NCBI GenBank assembly: GCA_947034885.2
Contig: OX344757.2
Coordinates: 6,572,001 to 6,636,000, forward strand
DNA length: 64,000 nt
Reading direction: 5' to 3'
Source: Thuidium tamariscinum
Taxonomy: Eukaryota; Streptophyta; Bryopsida; Hypnales; Thuidiaceae
Both the position numbers and the translations under genes were made by a program. The notes beneath the pieces are model-generated. The model worked only from the letters and a program-made list of their open reading frames with translations. It ran no database searches and was not told the DNA's origin. Below are positions 24,640-37,375 of this stretch, one piece after another. Positions within the stretch are counted from its first letter, which is position 1. Each line of letters starts with the position of its first letter.

Positions 24640-25017
24640 GTGACTATAGGCAAAGGCTTGAAAATAGTTTGGGCATTAAGGATTGTCTTATGAAATGGAC
24701 ATAAGATGGTTCTTTAATTGACCTCTCTAATCATTGAATGAATGAAAGAAATCTCTTTCTTTTTTCCATTTTTTTAGAAGTTGCAAGTGAATGGTTTATG
24801 GAAGACCTAGAGTCATAAGTAGGGACCTATGACACAACTTATTTGAATATTAATAACTAATTCAATAATGCTTCAAAAAATATGAAATGACTTGTATTAG
24901 ATTCCTCATCTATTTCACTTTAACTGAAAAATGAGCTAAAAATATTTTCATCTAAGGGAATACATGAAAAAGGCGGATCAGCTCTTAAATAAGCGGTTTC
25001 TGATCCTCTTATCTTAC
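24640..25017 (+). repeat. Duplicated repeat J, copy 2
   Basis: Direct-orientation match to 15880-16427, without the hairpin insertion found there. The last 185 bases (ATGAAATGACTTG to GATCCTCTTATCTTA) resemble the right half of the family A MITEs, so this may be a truncated family A relative. Confidence 0.55.
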
Positions 25018-25734
25018 CCCTATAACAACAGAACATGTGGTGAGGGGAGGGAAGGCACAAATATGCTAAATTGCACTAGAAAAACAAACTTGGCATTTGA
25101 AGTCGTGAAGTTTTTTTTCAAAATTTTTTTAATTCAAGAATTAAAAAAAAATTGGATAGTCCTTAGTAGTATAACCTTTTACAATTTTTTAATAAAATTT
25201 TTATTAGGCATACATGTGTTTTCAATACTATTTCATTGAAAATCTCTTAAAAAGTTCTTACTTATAAAATTGTATTACTAGGACTATATTTAAAATACAA
25301 CTTTCTCAAGTAGTGTGAAGATGTAGATATGTAATCAACAAAGTGTAGAATCATATATTTTTAATATAATCATAAATAAGTTAGAAGCAATTTAGAAGCT
25401 ACTTTAAAACTTCCATAGCTTTCTATGAGTAGCATATCAAATAACCATTTTTCTAATGCATGTACTTCTATGGTTGGTTTCAATCATCGTTGATAAATCT
25501 AATTCTTATAAGTTGAATTACAATTTGTTTCTAACCAACATTGAAAATCTAATTCTACTAAAACCTTGATATTACAAGCACATATCAAATAGTGGTATTT
25601 ACAACAAGAAGTGAAGATACACTAATTTGTTCAACAAGACAATATAAGTTCCTTTAGTGAAAACTTTTTAATTGATTTTTAGGAGTATGAGTGGTCGATA
25701 TTGGGCAAAACCATCCAAAGGTCCATCCATTCAT
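25018..25734. other. Intergenic AT-rich DNA
   Basis: Nothing recognisable. Confidence 0.45.
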
Positions 25735-26813
25735 GGGTCATTGCAAGAAACACTGACCACTTTTGTAGCACTCTGCAAAATTTGTTTATGTCCAATACTA
25801 TAACTTTTGATTGATGAATCCATTGCCCAAACCAAAAAAATTGTTTCTAGAGTTTTTGATTGCAATCATATTTTATATTTTTCAAAATTTTTTAAAAATC
25901 ATTTTATATTTAAAATTTATTTTTGTTAATTTGTCACACTTTCAAGATTAGGGTTTTTTATACTATTGATTGGTTTAAATTAATGATTTTTGGTTGAAAT
26001 TTCTGTGGTATGTTTTTATAGTAGGTAGACATGTCTCTACCAAAGGGCATGTAAAAAAAACTTATTTTATGACCTCTACATTAGTGCAAATAGACCTCCC
26101 TTGCGTGTACACTTCCAAACATTAGAAATGCTTTTGAACTCATTTTCTTAGTCAAACCTCATCACCAAAAAGTCTTCTCAAATGGCCAATTTTTAGTTTT
26201 GTTCAAAATTATTTTTTCTATTTTTTACAAATTAAAATGTCAATGTATGTATTTTCTAGGACATCATCTTAGACATTGAATTCTAGTAAAGAAAATATAT
26301 ACATTGACAATTTAATTTGTGAAAAATAGGAAAAACAATTTTGAACAAAACTAAAAATTGGCCATTTGAGAAGACTTTTTGGTGATGAGGTTTGACTAAG
26401 AAAATGAGTTCAAAAGCATTTCTAATGTTTGGAAGTGTGCACGCAAGGGAGGTCTATTTGCACTAATGTAGAGGTTATAAAATAAGTTTTTTTTACATGC
26501 CCTTTGGTAGAGACATGTCTACCTACTATAAAAACATACCACAGAAATTTCAACCAAAAATCATTAATTTAAACCAATCAATAGTATAAAAAAATCCTAA
26601 TCTTGAAAGTGTGACAAATTAACAAAAATAAATTTTAAATATAAAATGATTTTTTAAAATTTAAAAAAAATATAAAATATGATTGCAATCAAAAACTCTA
26701 GAAATAGTTTTTTTGGTTTGGACAATGGATTCATCAATCAAAAGTTATAGCATTGGACAAGAACAAATTTTGCAAAGTGCTACAAAAGTGGTCAGTGTTT
26801 CTTGCAATGACCC
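25735..26813. mobile_element. Near-perfect 1.08-kb palindrome derived from family D
   Basis: The left arm (25735 to about 26259) is repeated in inverted orientation as the right arm (about 26290-26813), with roughly 20 differences by eye over about 520 bp and a spacer of about 30 bp. Both tips are GGGTCATTGCAAGAAACACT, the family D terminus. Each arm matches the right half of the family D element at 48448-49179 (for example CGCAAGGGAGG, ATGTCTACCTA, AAAGTGTGACAAATTA). A transcript through it would fold into a long dsRNA stem. Confidence 0.9.
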
Positions 26814-26815
26814 GA

Positions 26816-27547
26816 GGGTGAATGCAAGAAACACTTGTACTATTTTCCGTCACAAGCTAAGTGCTGATCTGTTTTTTGGCCATAACTTTTGCATTTTTTC
26901 TCGAAATGACTCAAGATTTCTAGAGAAGGTACTCATGTCTATCATACACCTTACATAATTTTTTCATAATTTTCAAAATTAGTTTAATACTAAAATAGTA
27001 CTAGTAATTAAATGTCACAAATGAGAATTTGGAGGTTTTTAGTACTAAGGAGTACCTTTTTTTAATGATTTTAAGATGAAATTTGGATGAGATGGTCTTC
27101 TAGTAGATTTACATCTCTCCACATGAGGGATTTTGAAAAAAGTTATTTTTAAATGGTGTGGAAGTCTACAAAGTGAGCTTCTTTCTGCTTGAATTTTGAA
27201 ACATATAAAATATTATTTTGGTGTTTTTTGTGGTGAATGACCATCTCCACAGAATTGTTGCAAGTGGCCACTTTTTATTTTTTGAATTTACTTATTTTTA
27301 CTATTTTTACCAAATTAAAACATGAAGGTATGTATTTTCTTAAGGTTTGGCGCTTTTAAATTCTCCTACTTAGAGAATTTTTCTATCAATTTCCTTTGGT
27401 GAAAACCTTCATCTTAGAGGTCTATACATTGTTCATATTTTTCAAATTTTTTTCAAATTAATTTTCAAATTTTAAAGTACTCCAAAAAAAGTCATGAATA
27501 CTGTAGTAAAACGCAACAAATAGTACAAGTGTTTCTTGCATTCACCC
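26816..27547. mobile_element. Family D element, copy D4
   Basis: Begins GGGTGAATGCAAGAAACACTT and ends AAGTGTTTCTTGCATTCACCC. It is 732 bp long, the same as the copy at 48448-49179, and is an inverted relative of D1 (1530-2259), sharing TTCTCCTACTTAGAGAATTTT, ATGAAGGTATGTATTTTCTT and others. It starts two bases after the palindrome ends. Confidence 0.85.
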
Positions 27548-28119
27548 CCTCATGCTCTCTAATGTGAATCAATCATGACATAATAAAGAAATAGAGAAGA
27601 TGCTTGCACCCATATAGGTCTCTACTACTTTCAAAAACCATTCTAAAATTGAAGTGTAAATAGCATTGAATGCTAGATTTTTATTCTTTAATTTTGAATA
27701 TGCTAACAAAATCAATGTATATCAAAATATTACATTTGCAATTGTTATTATAGAAGAATAACTTGCCTCAAGCGTTACAAATATTACATTGGGATAGATA
27801 TTTTGGAAGAATTACCATAATTTATAAAGGAATGTGATGTTTTAGGAAGTTGGTATCTTTAATATTATACTATGTACTATCAAAACAAACTTTTCAAAGG
27901 TCCTCGTGGAACAATAAATGATAATAAAATCTTAGGAGATTTGATATGCTCATATTGAATACAAACATAATAAAATCTTAGGAGATTTGATATGCTCATA
28001 TTGAATACAAACACTGTGAGAAAAAAATAAAATGATAATGATATTAAAACATTATTATCCTATACAAATGAAGTCATCAATCCATAATATTGTTAAAATA
28101 TTAACATTATTATTTTCTA
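27548..28119. other. Intergenic DNA with a perfect 46-bp tandem duplication
   Basis: 27923-27968 and 27969-28014 are identical apart from the last base (unit starts AATAAAATCTTAGGAGATTT). No gene. Confidence 0.7.
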
Positions 28120-28438
28120 AGGTAGGAGGTCCATAAAGCTCTCATCTAAGAGTTGAAATTCAATATTGGGGAGGTGAAACTTCCTGAAATAATTTCCATT
28201 AAATTTTCCTTGAAAGACAAGAAGAATTGGCATTTAACTTTAGTCATTTCATATCTTTGAAGCTTTGTGGAATTTGGTACGGAGTATGAATTTTCGAAGT
28301 CGCAATAGCATAGGGCTCTAAAACTATCCACTTCAACAAATGTAAACTATAAGGATGTACATTCTTGTAAAAATGAAAAAGCAACATGCACAAATAATGT
28401 ACATTTGAGGAGGTGGGTGGTTTCAAAACCTCCTACCC
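28120..28438 (-). mobile_element. Family A MITE, copy A2 (inverted)
   Basis: Begins AGGTAGGAGGTCCATAAA, ends CCTCCTACCC, with TA on both sides. Opposite orientation to A1, A4 and A5. Contains GAGGAGGTGGGTGGTTT near the right end. Confidence 0.85.
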
Positions 28439-28440
28439 TA

Positions 28441-29257
28441 TATTTGGTAAAGACAAGTGTGGCTTGTAAGTTCCACTAGTGGGCTAGTTACCGAGAAATC
28501 ACTAGACTACACTTCACCAATGGAAGGGTGTCATCATTATGGTTTTAGGATTTAGATAGACCCTTCTAAACATGCCACCAATCCAAGCAATTGTATAACT
28601 ATAGATACTTGGGGTTCAAGTGTGAATTGCAAAATAATCTAGCTCCAATCATTTACTACGGAGAACATCTTGACTTGGATAATAATGTTATATAGTTGTT
28701 CTCATAATACAAATTCCCTATTGGCATAAATGGTTGTAGTTCTTTATTTGCATACTCCTTATGTGCATAAAATTTGCTACATTAACCATTGATGGAACTA
28801 TTTGTGTGAGATGTCACTATACTTTTCAAATGCATTGTCAATCAAATACAATTACTATATGACATGAACTTGTTGACATAACTGACAATTGGCACTTGAA
28901 CTTCTCTATGTGCATATTGCTAACAACTACTCCCCACCGTTCCCATGCAGCACGAGAGGTTTGACTCTAGTTGAATCAGTTTATTACAAACAACAATGAA
29001 GGGTTTACAATGGATGGCAACCGAGTATTTGTGATAAGGTTCAACCACAAACCTCAAGAGCACCAAAATGTTCATGGTCAAAGGCGGAGCTTCTACATGG
29101 ATTTGTTGGCGAATGAAGACCGTCAGCTCATTAAACAGTCCTTTTTCAATCAATCTATCAATGTCTGCAAAAAAAACACGGTTGCCGTGCATTCGGTACA
29201 TCGCCTAGCAGCATCACAGTAAGGTACAATGCATGCGTTACGCCTCAGATGTGAGCT
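28441..29257. other. 3' flank of the shikimate kinase gene
   Basis: No separate gene is supported. The stretch next to 29258 probably holds the 3' UTR of the minus-strand kinase gene. Opposing short ORFs at 28920-29222 show no family features. Confidence 0.45.
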
Positions 29258-32200
29258 TCACGTCTCCGGGAGGCCTCCAAGTTTCTCAATTTTCTTCAGT
29301 ACCTGCCACACGCACACCAAGATTGTCAAATTCACGGCCCCAAATATCTATACGAGGAGAAACAATCGCTTACTTGATTGAACTGAAATGAAGCCCTGTG
29401 GAAATCCTTTTTTTTGAAGGGATAACATAAAACATAAAAAAAGGAAGAGGCAGGAACAATTCTTCAATCCTTCCGACTGCAATCGCTCTTTTGAGTAACG
29501 GAACTATACAACAACTTCTCATGCTTAGGTCACATGGGCTTTGGAGATGGACTGGTAAATCTGTTTTTGGTAATTAGAGAGTCAAAAACACTTTGCAGAG
29601 TTCTTATTTATCCTTGAACCGTTGGGCAAACTGGCGTTCCAAAGTAATTACTGGAATTTGAGAAATTCACTAAAGATTGAAGAACTGAAGATAAATTTCA
29701 GAATTTGAGCTATTTTTGGCGAAGAATTGAAGAATTGATTTCTTTTCACATGTACAGAAAATGGTCTGCCAGTCAATTTCCTCAGCCTTCTGTGGCCTTA
29801 CAAGTTGACTTGTACGCACTCTTTCTCAAAATCTGTTGTGTAGATTGGGTTACACACGTCGAGTGCAGTTTGTGATATTGAGAATTTTTTATTTTATTTT
29901 ACCAAGGTATAAATGCCATCATCCATGCAGACCACAGGATTCAGAGTAATTCAACTGTAAATACCTCAAAGGCGACCAATGCCGGGGGAATGGCTGAAGC
30001 ATCTGATAGTCGTAGCTTTGCCGACAGATCTGAAACAACACGAAAGAGAATATGTCAACTGACGCGGTGATAATCTTGCATGTTAGAAAACTGGTCAATT
30101 TTCAGATTGTTGGAAAGCTAATGGGTAAATATTACCTCGAATTGGAACTCTTATCCTTGCCATCCCATAGGCTTCTTCCCTTTGGTTGTACAACGCGTCC
30201 AACAAATTCTGTGCCTGCCATCAAAGCTTGCTCAAATATTTCAAGAGGATCTGTAAGACATCTATGACCATAAAATGACCATACATCTATGTTCAGATTT
30301 GTAACTCCATTATGATCATCTTTGAACTACCATAGAGGACAGTGCTATTTGCGAGTAATAAATCCAAATCAGTGACAACAAAAAAATACCATTGTGACGA
30401 AAGTTCCTAAATATCAAATATTAAACCTTGTACCTCGTAGTTTGACAATCGATCCATTTACTTAACTCAGCTATGCAATTGCCCTTGACAGTCTTAATGT
30501 AACTAACAATGATAAAATAACACAATTGAAAAGGACATGATGAAATCCAGGTTGTCAAAAGAATACGGTTCGTTAGAGGACAAACAGTGGGTCTGCAACG
30601 TCATGCCCTAAGGAAAGACACATGCGTGAGGCATGCTTCGAACTGAAATGATCAATTCTCAAGCAGCAAAATACACAAAGTTTAATGTCCACATGCTTTG
30701 AATGAAAAGTATAGGATGAAAGAAATTAGAATGATTCAGAATGCACGCACCTTCATTTCAGTACATCTGGGAGGGAAGAGTGGTCGTGAATGCGTGCCCG
30801 CAGCAACGACCCGCTTCGCCAAAATTTCTGATGGTACGTCAATATACACAACAATCCCATGATTGGCGATAATCCTGCACAGAGCCCGCCAAAAACAATC
30901 ATGTCAAAAAAACAAACGGCCAATCACAAGAGACTCTAAGAATATCTAAGAATGTCACTAGCTTACAACTATATTCTTTGGAATGATAGCCCCAACATGC
31001 TATTATCGCTCTTCGCACACGCATCATTTCTATTGAGCATTACAACTTTCGACATTTGGAAACATTGCTTAGTCTTTCCCCTTGCCAGTAGAGACAACAA
31101 AATCCACTCCCTTAGTGCATACTCAGATACGAAGGGAATAACTGAAGCCAAGTTCTCATATTACCAGTTTTCTGGTTGCACCAGAGCACCGCCCCCTAAG
31201 GCAACAACTACAGGGCGCCTCAACTTGGCAATTCCTCCGCAGAGCCACTTGATTGCCTGGCTCTGCATAAAGATCAACGTCACTTCAAAATTCTACATGT
31301 GCAATTGATTGTGTCCAGTAGGCCGAAAATGACAAGCATTAAGCAGGATGTCAATGAACTTAGACTATTTCAAAAGCTTTTAGACAACATCACAAGGAGA
31401 GTTTTCTCCAAGATTCATGAGGTCTACCAACAGCCATAGTGATCATACAGAGACTTCTCTATATGTCATGAAAACCCTGTCATAAGGTGGCACAGACATT
31501 GGATGTGAAAGACTATTCCTGGCAAGAGAATCCGATGCCAATTTGAACTCAGTTTCAGAAGTTGACGGTTAGGGAGTAGAATCGGACAAGATTGAAAATA
31601 AAAGGTTTAGGGCTTAAAAATCAGCAGACCTCAGCACCTCGAAAACCCTCCTCTCCCACTTCCGCGAAGATGTCTGACACGGAATCATAACCAGTTACCT
31701 TCTCCACCAGCTTGTCGCTGCTCTTCAGTGGCAACAAACATCCAAGACTTGGTTAGTTCCCACTTAAAAAGCAAACTGTCAGCATTTTAGTTCTACAGCC
31801 GTACGCAATAAAACCAGGATATTCACTCTAAATAAGCTCTCCAGCATCTTAGACAGTGTCATAAAGTCTCTGCAACACTAATACAAAGCTTTGGAGTAGG
31901 GCTTTCAATAAAATTAGACTATTTCAAGAACATTTAGACAACGAAAGGAAGAGAATCTTCCGTGTAATTCATATGGAGGTCTCTCTATGGTCAGGGTGAT
32001 CATACTGGGGCCTCCATACCTAAAAGTTCTTGTCCAATTCCCCTGAAAAACCTGTTCAGTCATATTGTCACGGTTTCAAAGACTAGATAAGAGGACACAT
32101 TCATACCTGTCAACGAATATATAGTGAAGGTTTTGGGCCAAAATTTCTCCAATCGTGCTTTTCCCGGACCCCATCATCCCTGCAGTGGAATCAATACGGA

Positions 32201-32974
32201 CTTAGGGTTTAGACTTCTAGGGCTTCTGTCAATGACTGCAAAAGATAATCTCGGAACTCAAACCAAGAAAAGGTTGACAACAAGACGTTCAGAATTACCA
32301 GTAAGGAATATGGACTGTCCATCAAGGTTCTCCAGAGCTGCTTGCACTACCTTCCGTAAGTGGTTCTTATAATGCAAATAATATTCATAGTCATCGTCAT
32401 CTTCATCATCATCACCATCGGTAGGAAAGTAAGCCGACGTCAAAGACGAAGCTATTCTCCAATCCTCAAACACAACCTGAACAGAAACTCCAATTCAGAG
32501 TCAAAGTAAACCAAAACTCAGTCATCATCACTCAATTTTCATACAAATTCTAAATCCGAAATTCCCGGAAGCAACACCATTTCCGCGCGTAAATCTTTGA
32601 AACCGAAATCGCTCCCAAACAAAATTGACAACCACATTCGGGGAAATTGGACATAAAAGTGGAGGCAAGGGTATCTACCACCCAATTTGAAATTCCATCA
32701 ACGACCCAACACAAAACAATCCGTCCGCTCCCCAAAACGTGCAAAACTCTCGCATCTCTCAAATACGTCCCGCAATTCGACAGAACCTAACCCGATGGAC
32801 ACTTGCGAGGTGCTCATGCGACAATGTCGGCGTGGATACGCTCATGGGAGTCGGTCGCGCCTGCGACGAGCGCATGGGAAACCAGCGATTCTCGCCATGG
32901 GGAGAGAATCCTGCGTGACCCAGCGGCCGGTTAAGAACATGGCCAGCAGCAACGGTTATGGCGAAGGACGCCAT
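29258..32974 (-). CDS. Plastid shikimate kinase family protein
   Basis: Nine coding exons (32974-32792, 32476-32299, 32179-32107, 31717-31630, 31262-31165, 30874-30751, 30214-30136, 30029-29965, 29302-29258) join in phase to 310 aa. Residues 1-61, Ser/Ala/Arg-rich, look like a chloroplast transit peptide; an in-frame stop lies just upstream of the ATG. An unusual acidic stretch (about 80-93) follows. The kinase domain (about 115-275) keeps the Walker A loop GMMGSGKS (121-128), the Asp pair at 144 and 146, Arg171 in GFRGAE, the glycine triplet 197-199, Arg237 of the lid and Arg260. In the family these bind ATP/Mg and shikimate. The expected reaction is shikimate to shikimate-3-phosphate in plastid chorismate synthesis. 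The non-catalytic paralogue class SKL1 cannot be ruled out without alignment, but the retained residues favour an active kinase. The exon 4 donor is a weak GTCTGC. Confidence 0.88.
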
Positions 32975-33435
32975 TCGAGGAGAGTCTCACAACGAGTGTA
33001 TGCATGCGAGACTGCTCCGATGCCGCGATGAGCAGACTGCGCTCTGATTCGAATTCCGGTGCATTTCAGAAATCTCTGTAGGGAATTGAAGAGGCGCAAG
33101 CGGAGACTTAATGCAGCTGCTGCACCAACAACCAGCAAAACCTCGTGCAAGCAAGTGCAGCAGAAGCTGTTTTCATAACTAAATCGTGTTCACGCTAAGA
33201 GCATGAATGCCCACCTTCCACCGGCGTTGTTTCCTGAGTTTGGAAACTTGGGTAAGGAATGTTCCACTTAGGATTGAATGCAGTCTACAATTCTACATTA
33301 GGTTTATCTTTGGACTAGATTCACTTCATCACCGCACCAATTCATACACTGAATCCCCCAACGAAGTACAAATCTGAAATGTTTTCATTCAAACAATCAT
33401 ACCATGAGCATCAATGGATAAAGTTCCAACATGTA
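32975..33435. promoter_or_regulatory. 5' flank of the shikimate kinase gene
   Basis: Contains the presumed 5' UTR and promoter. No TATA-like box stood out at a decisive place. A minus-strand open frame at 32956-33150 overlaps the start of the kinase CDS in another frame and is probably fortuitous. Confidence 0.4.
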
Positions 33436-33437
33436 TA

Positions 33438-33745
33438 AAGTAGGAGGTCCATAAACTGACCATCTAAGGGTTGGAACTGATTTTGGAGAGGTATGACATC
33501 TTGAAGTATTTTTCAATAAATTTTTTTTGAAAGACAACTAGAATAGCATCAAACCCAAGTTGTTTCATATTTTTTTGAGCTTTGTAGAATTAGTTACAAA
33601 TTTTTGAAGTTGAAAAAAGTGGTCATTTGTGGTCATCAAAAGAACACCTCCTGAAATGTGCAGATTTGCAACATTGAAGAAAGCAAAATGAACCTCTTAG
33701 CCATGTTCTCTTTTAATGCCCAATTAGAGTTCAAGCCTCCTACCT
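33438..33745 (-). mobile_element. Family A MITE, copy A3 (inverted)
   Basis: Begins AAGTAGGAGGTCCATAAACT and ends CCTCCTACCT between TA dinucleotides (33436-33437, 33746-33747). The middle is more diverged than in other copies. Its right end abuts duplicated block H1. Confidence 0.85.
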
Positions 33746-33747
33746 TA

Positions 33748-36568
33748 TATGAAAGTTGTAATGTGCAACATTCTCCATGTTACCATGGAAGTTTGAAGAA
33801 AATATTATTTAGTTGTGATTTGAAAGAAAATTAGTTTCAAAGTTAGTCATGCCTAAAAGTTGGTTCGTCCACCATGATTTGGAATTACTTTATCTTTTGT
33901 CAATTTCAACTTAAACTTTTAAAAAAAAAATTGTACCTTGGCATGTTGGTATACATCATGTCAAATTGTTGTACTCAAAAATTGAAGGAAATTCACATTC
34001 ATAAAGTTTAAAATATTAACAATTTGACAAACATACAAAAGATGTTGGTTATTAATGTTTTTTTGAATTGAAAGCATGGGACTATACTAGCCATTGTAGA
34101 GAAGGTGTAGGTTGCAATATGGACCACTATTATCTCTTTATGCCCTTGCATTTGAAATATTTGTTGAATCGATCAATGTATTCAATTTATATTTTACAAC
34201 CATTTAATACATTTTTAAGTTTAACTTTTGTATAAAGACTAGTGTTCATGGTGCACATAATTGATAAAAAGAATCCAAAAATGTATACTATTTATTTGAC
34301 ATAGCTCTATCAATAAACTCTTAAAGATATTCGTAATTCAAATAGTAGATGTTGCCTCCTTTAGGGGTTAAGTTGCATTCCAAATCAATAACCTCAAAGG
34401 AAATTAACTCCACTTCTTTCTAATTGGCATATCTAACGAGTACTTACATAAGGTTTGACAATAAAGTTTAGTAAACAATATACATAAAAAATCTAATCTA
34501 TAGATTTACATCATATCATACATTAGTTCATATTTCATATTCTAAGAGTAAAATACATGTCCATATATAGTGTCCATCAAACCTTTATAGGTTGAAAGAA
34601 TAGAGTCTTTTAAAATGATATTGTGTGTTTTTGATGCTAGTTCAAGTTATAAAATGCAACTTAGAATTATAATTTAATGTTGACTTTCAAACAAAAGTTG
34701 TAAAACACAATCCATACTTTATTGTATTTTTATAGTTGAAACACTTAATACACTAATTAATATTAGTTATTTAAATTTTAAACTTGTAATTGGAAATTCC
34801 TTATAAAATTCCTTGTGGATTGAATATTTGTCTTTTACACAACTTCTTTTCCTTCGATTTTAAAATTTTAAACTCTCATCATGGAGTTTACTTAAGTTTT
34901 ATTTTTCGTTTATAACTCAAGTTATTTTCAAAGAGTCATTTTTTGAACTAGAAAAGTGCCTTCTCAAATGAAATATGACTTGTACCTTTTGGACTATTGA
35001 ATATTTGCGAAGCAAAGTCTTAGACATTCAATTGTAATTTGCAAATGTCAAAGAGCTAATACAAGAATTAAGAATCATTTGGATGGATGAAAAAATCAAG
35101 ACTTCTGATTAAGACTAGTTTCTATTTTTCCATCATTCAAAATTTGAATCCATGGTTTTTAAGGGATTAAATGGAGAAATATTCATTTGAAATGAAGTTT
35201 CAAATTTGTTCCCTTCCTTCAAAACTTTTCATTGTCATCAAAGAATACTTATTAGAGATGCTTGTATGATGTGCAATAGATGAAATGAATAATGTTTGTT
35301 TAGACTTTGCAAAAACATACAAATCTAATACATTCTAGACGAGGCAACAAAGTTCAAAGGACTAGAAATCTAATGCATTATTTGTTGAAAATGATAACAA
35401 AGACAAATGTCAAATAGATGTAGTGACAAAAATATAACATTGGCTTATATTATGTTTTTTGAATATGTGATGTTGTTATTTTCCAAAATAAAATTTGACA
35501 ATGTTTTATTTTTAATTATTTAATATTTTATGAGTAGAATAATGGTTCACAATTAGGGATGTAGCCTTGAAATAGTCTTAAAGAAGCCTCTCAAGGAGGC
35601 CTCAAAAAACATCTAATGTATAGGGCATCTCCCACTATATAAAACTGATATTTTAGTTGATGAGGCTAATTTTAATCGATAGATTTTTGATGTTACGTTG
35701 AACATTTTTGTTGGCATAAGAACATGGTTTGTTACATTGGATGTCCTTTAAAATTCATTTGTAAAAATTTGGGCTTATCACCTAAAATATAGGTTTATTA
35801 TAATGTCATTGTTTTTGTAGCCATTTTTAGAGGCTAGTCTATCTATTGTGTGTTTCATTTGAATCTTGTAAATTGAAGATGGAAAAAAAGATTCAAATTG
35901 ATTGATATTCGACATTCTTATAATTGTTGCAAAGACATGGAGACTGAAGTTGGCTAAATGCGTTGAATTCAAATTTGATGGAGCTTCTATCATATGCTGA
36001 AAGATTATGGGTGTGGCAACTTAGCCAAGAATGGTAAATTCATTCTTCACTTCAACAATTGTATTGTTCAAAGAACTTGTCAAAGAACAACTACAATCGA
36101 CCTTGAGGCCTAAAAAAAGAATCTTTCCAAAAGAATGTTTTAGCAATGGATTTTATGTATGTGAAAACCATTGGCTAGTTACTTAAAGAAATTATTAAAA
36201 AAAAATTTACCTTGCAAACCCTATAGAGTAAAGTAGATGATGCTGAAAAAAATGTAAAAATGTATTATAAAATTTGTCTAGGCACCTAATTTGTATTATC
36301 GTTTGGAATTGGTCCTTATTTATTTGTGTGATATTCCTTGTAAAGGTGATGCTTCCATTTCCTACTTCTTTGCAAAGTTGTGTGATTTTAAATTTATTTA
36401 TTTAATCCTTATTTCTTTGTTGATGCATATTCTATACATGCTTTTGAAATTTTTATCAATGGTTTGTATAACTTTAGGAGCTAGGTTTGAAGACAATAAT
36501 GTCAGTATTGCTTTTAGAATCCTTAATTCAATTCACTTGCTTCATAGGCTAATTGGTTCAATATCATA
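33748..36568 (+). repeat. Large duplicated block H, copy 1
   Basis: Matches 49797-53197 in the same orientation over nearly its whole length (for example GTTACCATGGAAGTTTGAAG, TGCCCTTGCATTTGAAATAT, AAAGATTATGGGTGT). The rightmost part contains open stretches (36291-36569) rich in Ile, Leu and Phe, with a counterpart in copy 2. This could be the remnant of a coding element, but no family was recognised. Confidence 0.75.
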
Positions 36569-37375
36569 GTATATTATAGAACTTGATCTTCTTTTGCAAC
36601 TATATAGGCAAGGGAATAGCCAAGGAAGAAAGAACTTTTTGCCCTTGGTAGATGCAATAGCTTGTAAACAAGAATTTTTGCTTTCAAATTGCAAGAAAGC
36701 ACCAAGTGGATGGGCAAAACTTGGGATTTATAGCCTCCAATTAGTTGAAGTCCATCTTTGAAATTGAAGTAATCTTTTTAACCTTTGGTGAAATTGCAAA
36801 GTGACAATCATAAGCACTATGACAAGTAAAAGCGCTTTTTTTGTATATAATATCATCAAAGGGAAGCTTCAAACTTGCATGATAACAAACAATTCTAGAT
36901 AGAGTTATGTAATTGGTCTTGGATGGACCAAAGAAAGATTAAACAATATTCAAATGGATGTTGTTGTCTTGTAAAAAAATTCCACTAAGTTTCGATATTT
37001 ATATACCAATCATTTGCAGAACTTTATAGGACAATAGATTTTGTTTGGAGAAGACAAAAACTTGGATTCCATGCAAATTTTCCATCACTATTTTCAATTC
37101 CATCTTAGATAAGTTGGAAGGATCTTTGGCCTTCAAATAGTCAATGGATTATGTAAATTCAATTCATACTAAAGATATGATATTAGTTACTAGTTTTTGT
37201 TTGGAATTGTTTTTATGGTTACATTGTAGGAATCTAGTATTTTAGCTAGTGCCAATTTTCAATTTGGAGGAAATTAGCCAATGAAAAATTAGTATTGCAA
37301 GAAATAAACAATACCTTTTGTGATTGAGAAGATGCAACTAGTAGCCATTGAAGAAAAAAATAATTCAATGTATAC
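36569..37375. other. Intergenic DNA
   Basis: Nothing recognisable on either strand. Confidence 0.45.

Noticed and set aside
28920-29222. Opposing 83-93-codon frames next to the shikimate kinase 3' end
   Set aside because: The kinase chain already ends properly at 29258. These frames lie in the probable 3' UTR and match nothing I recognise.
31490-31560. Possible extra exon in the shikimate kinase gene
   Set aside because: Its frame looked plausible, but joining exon 31717-31630 directly to 31262-31165 gives the expected family alignment (GFRGAE then SQAIKWL) in correct phase.
32956-33150. 64-codon minus-strand frame overlapping the shikimate kinase start
   Set aside because: It is in another frame from the transit peptide and has no features beyond composition.
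36291-36569. Open frame in block H1 considered as a transposase fragment
   Set aside because: Its counterpart in H2 shares the word order, but no catalytic motif or family signature could be recognised, so only a duplicated repeat is claimed.
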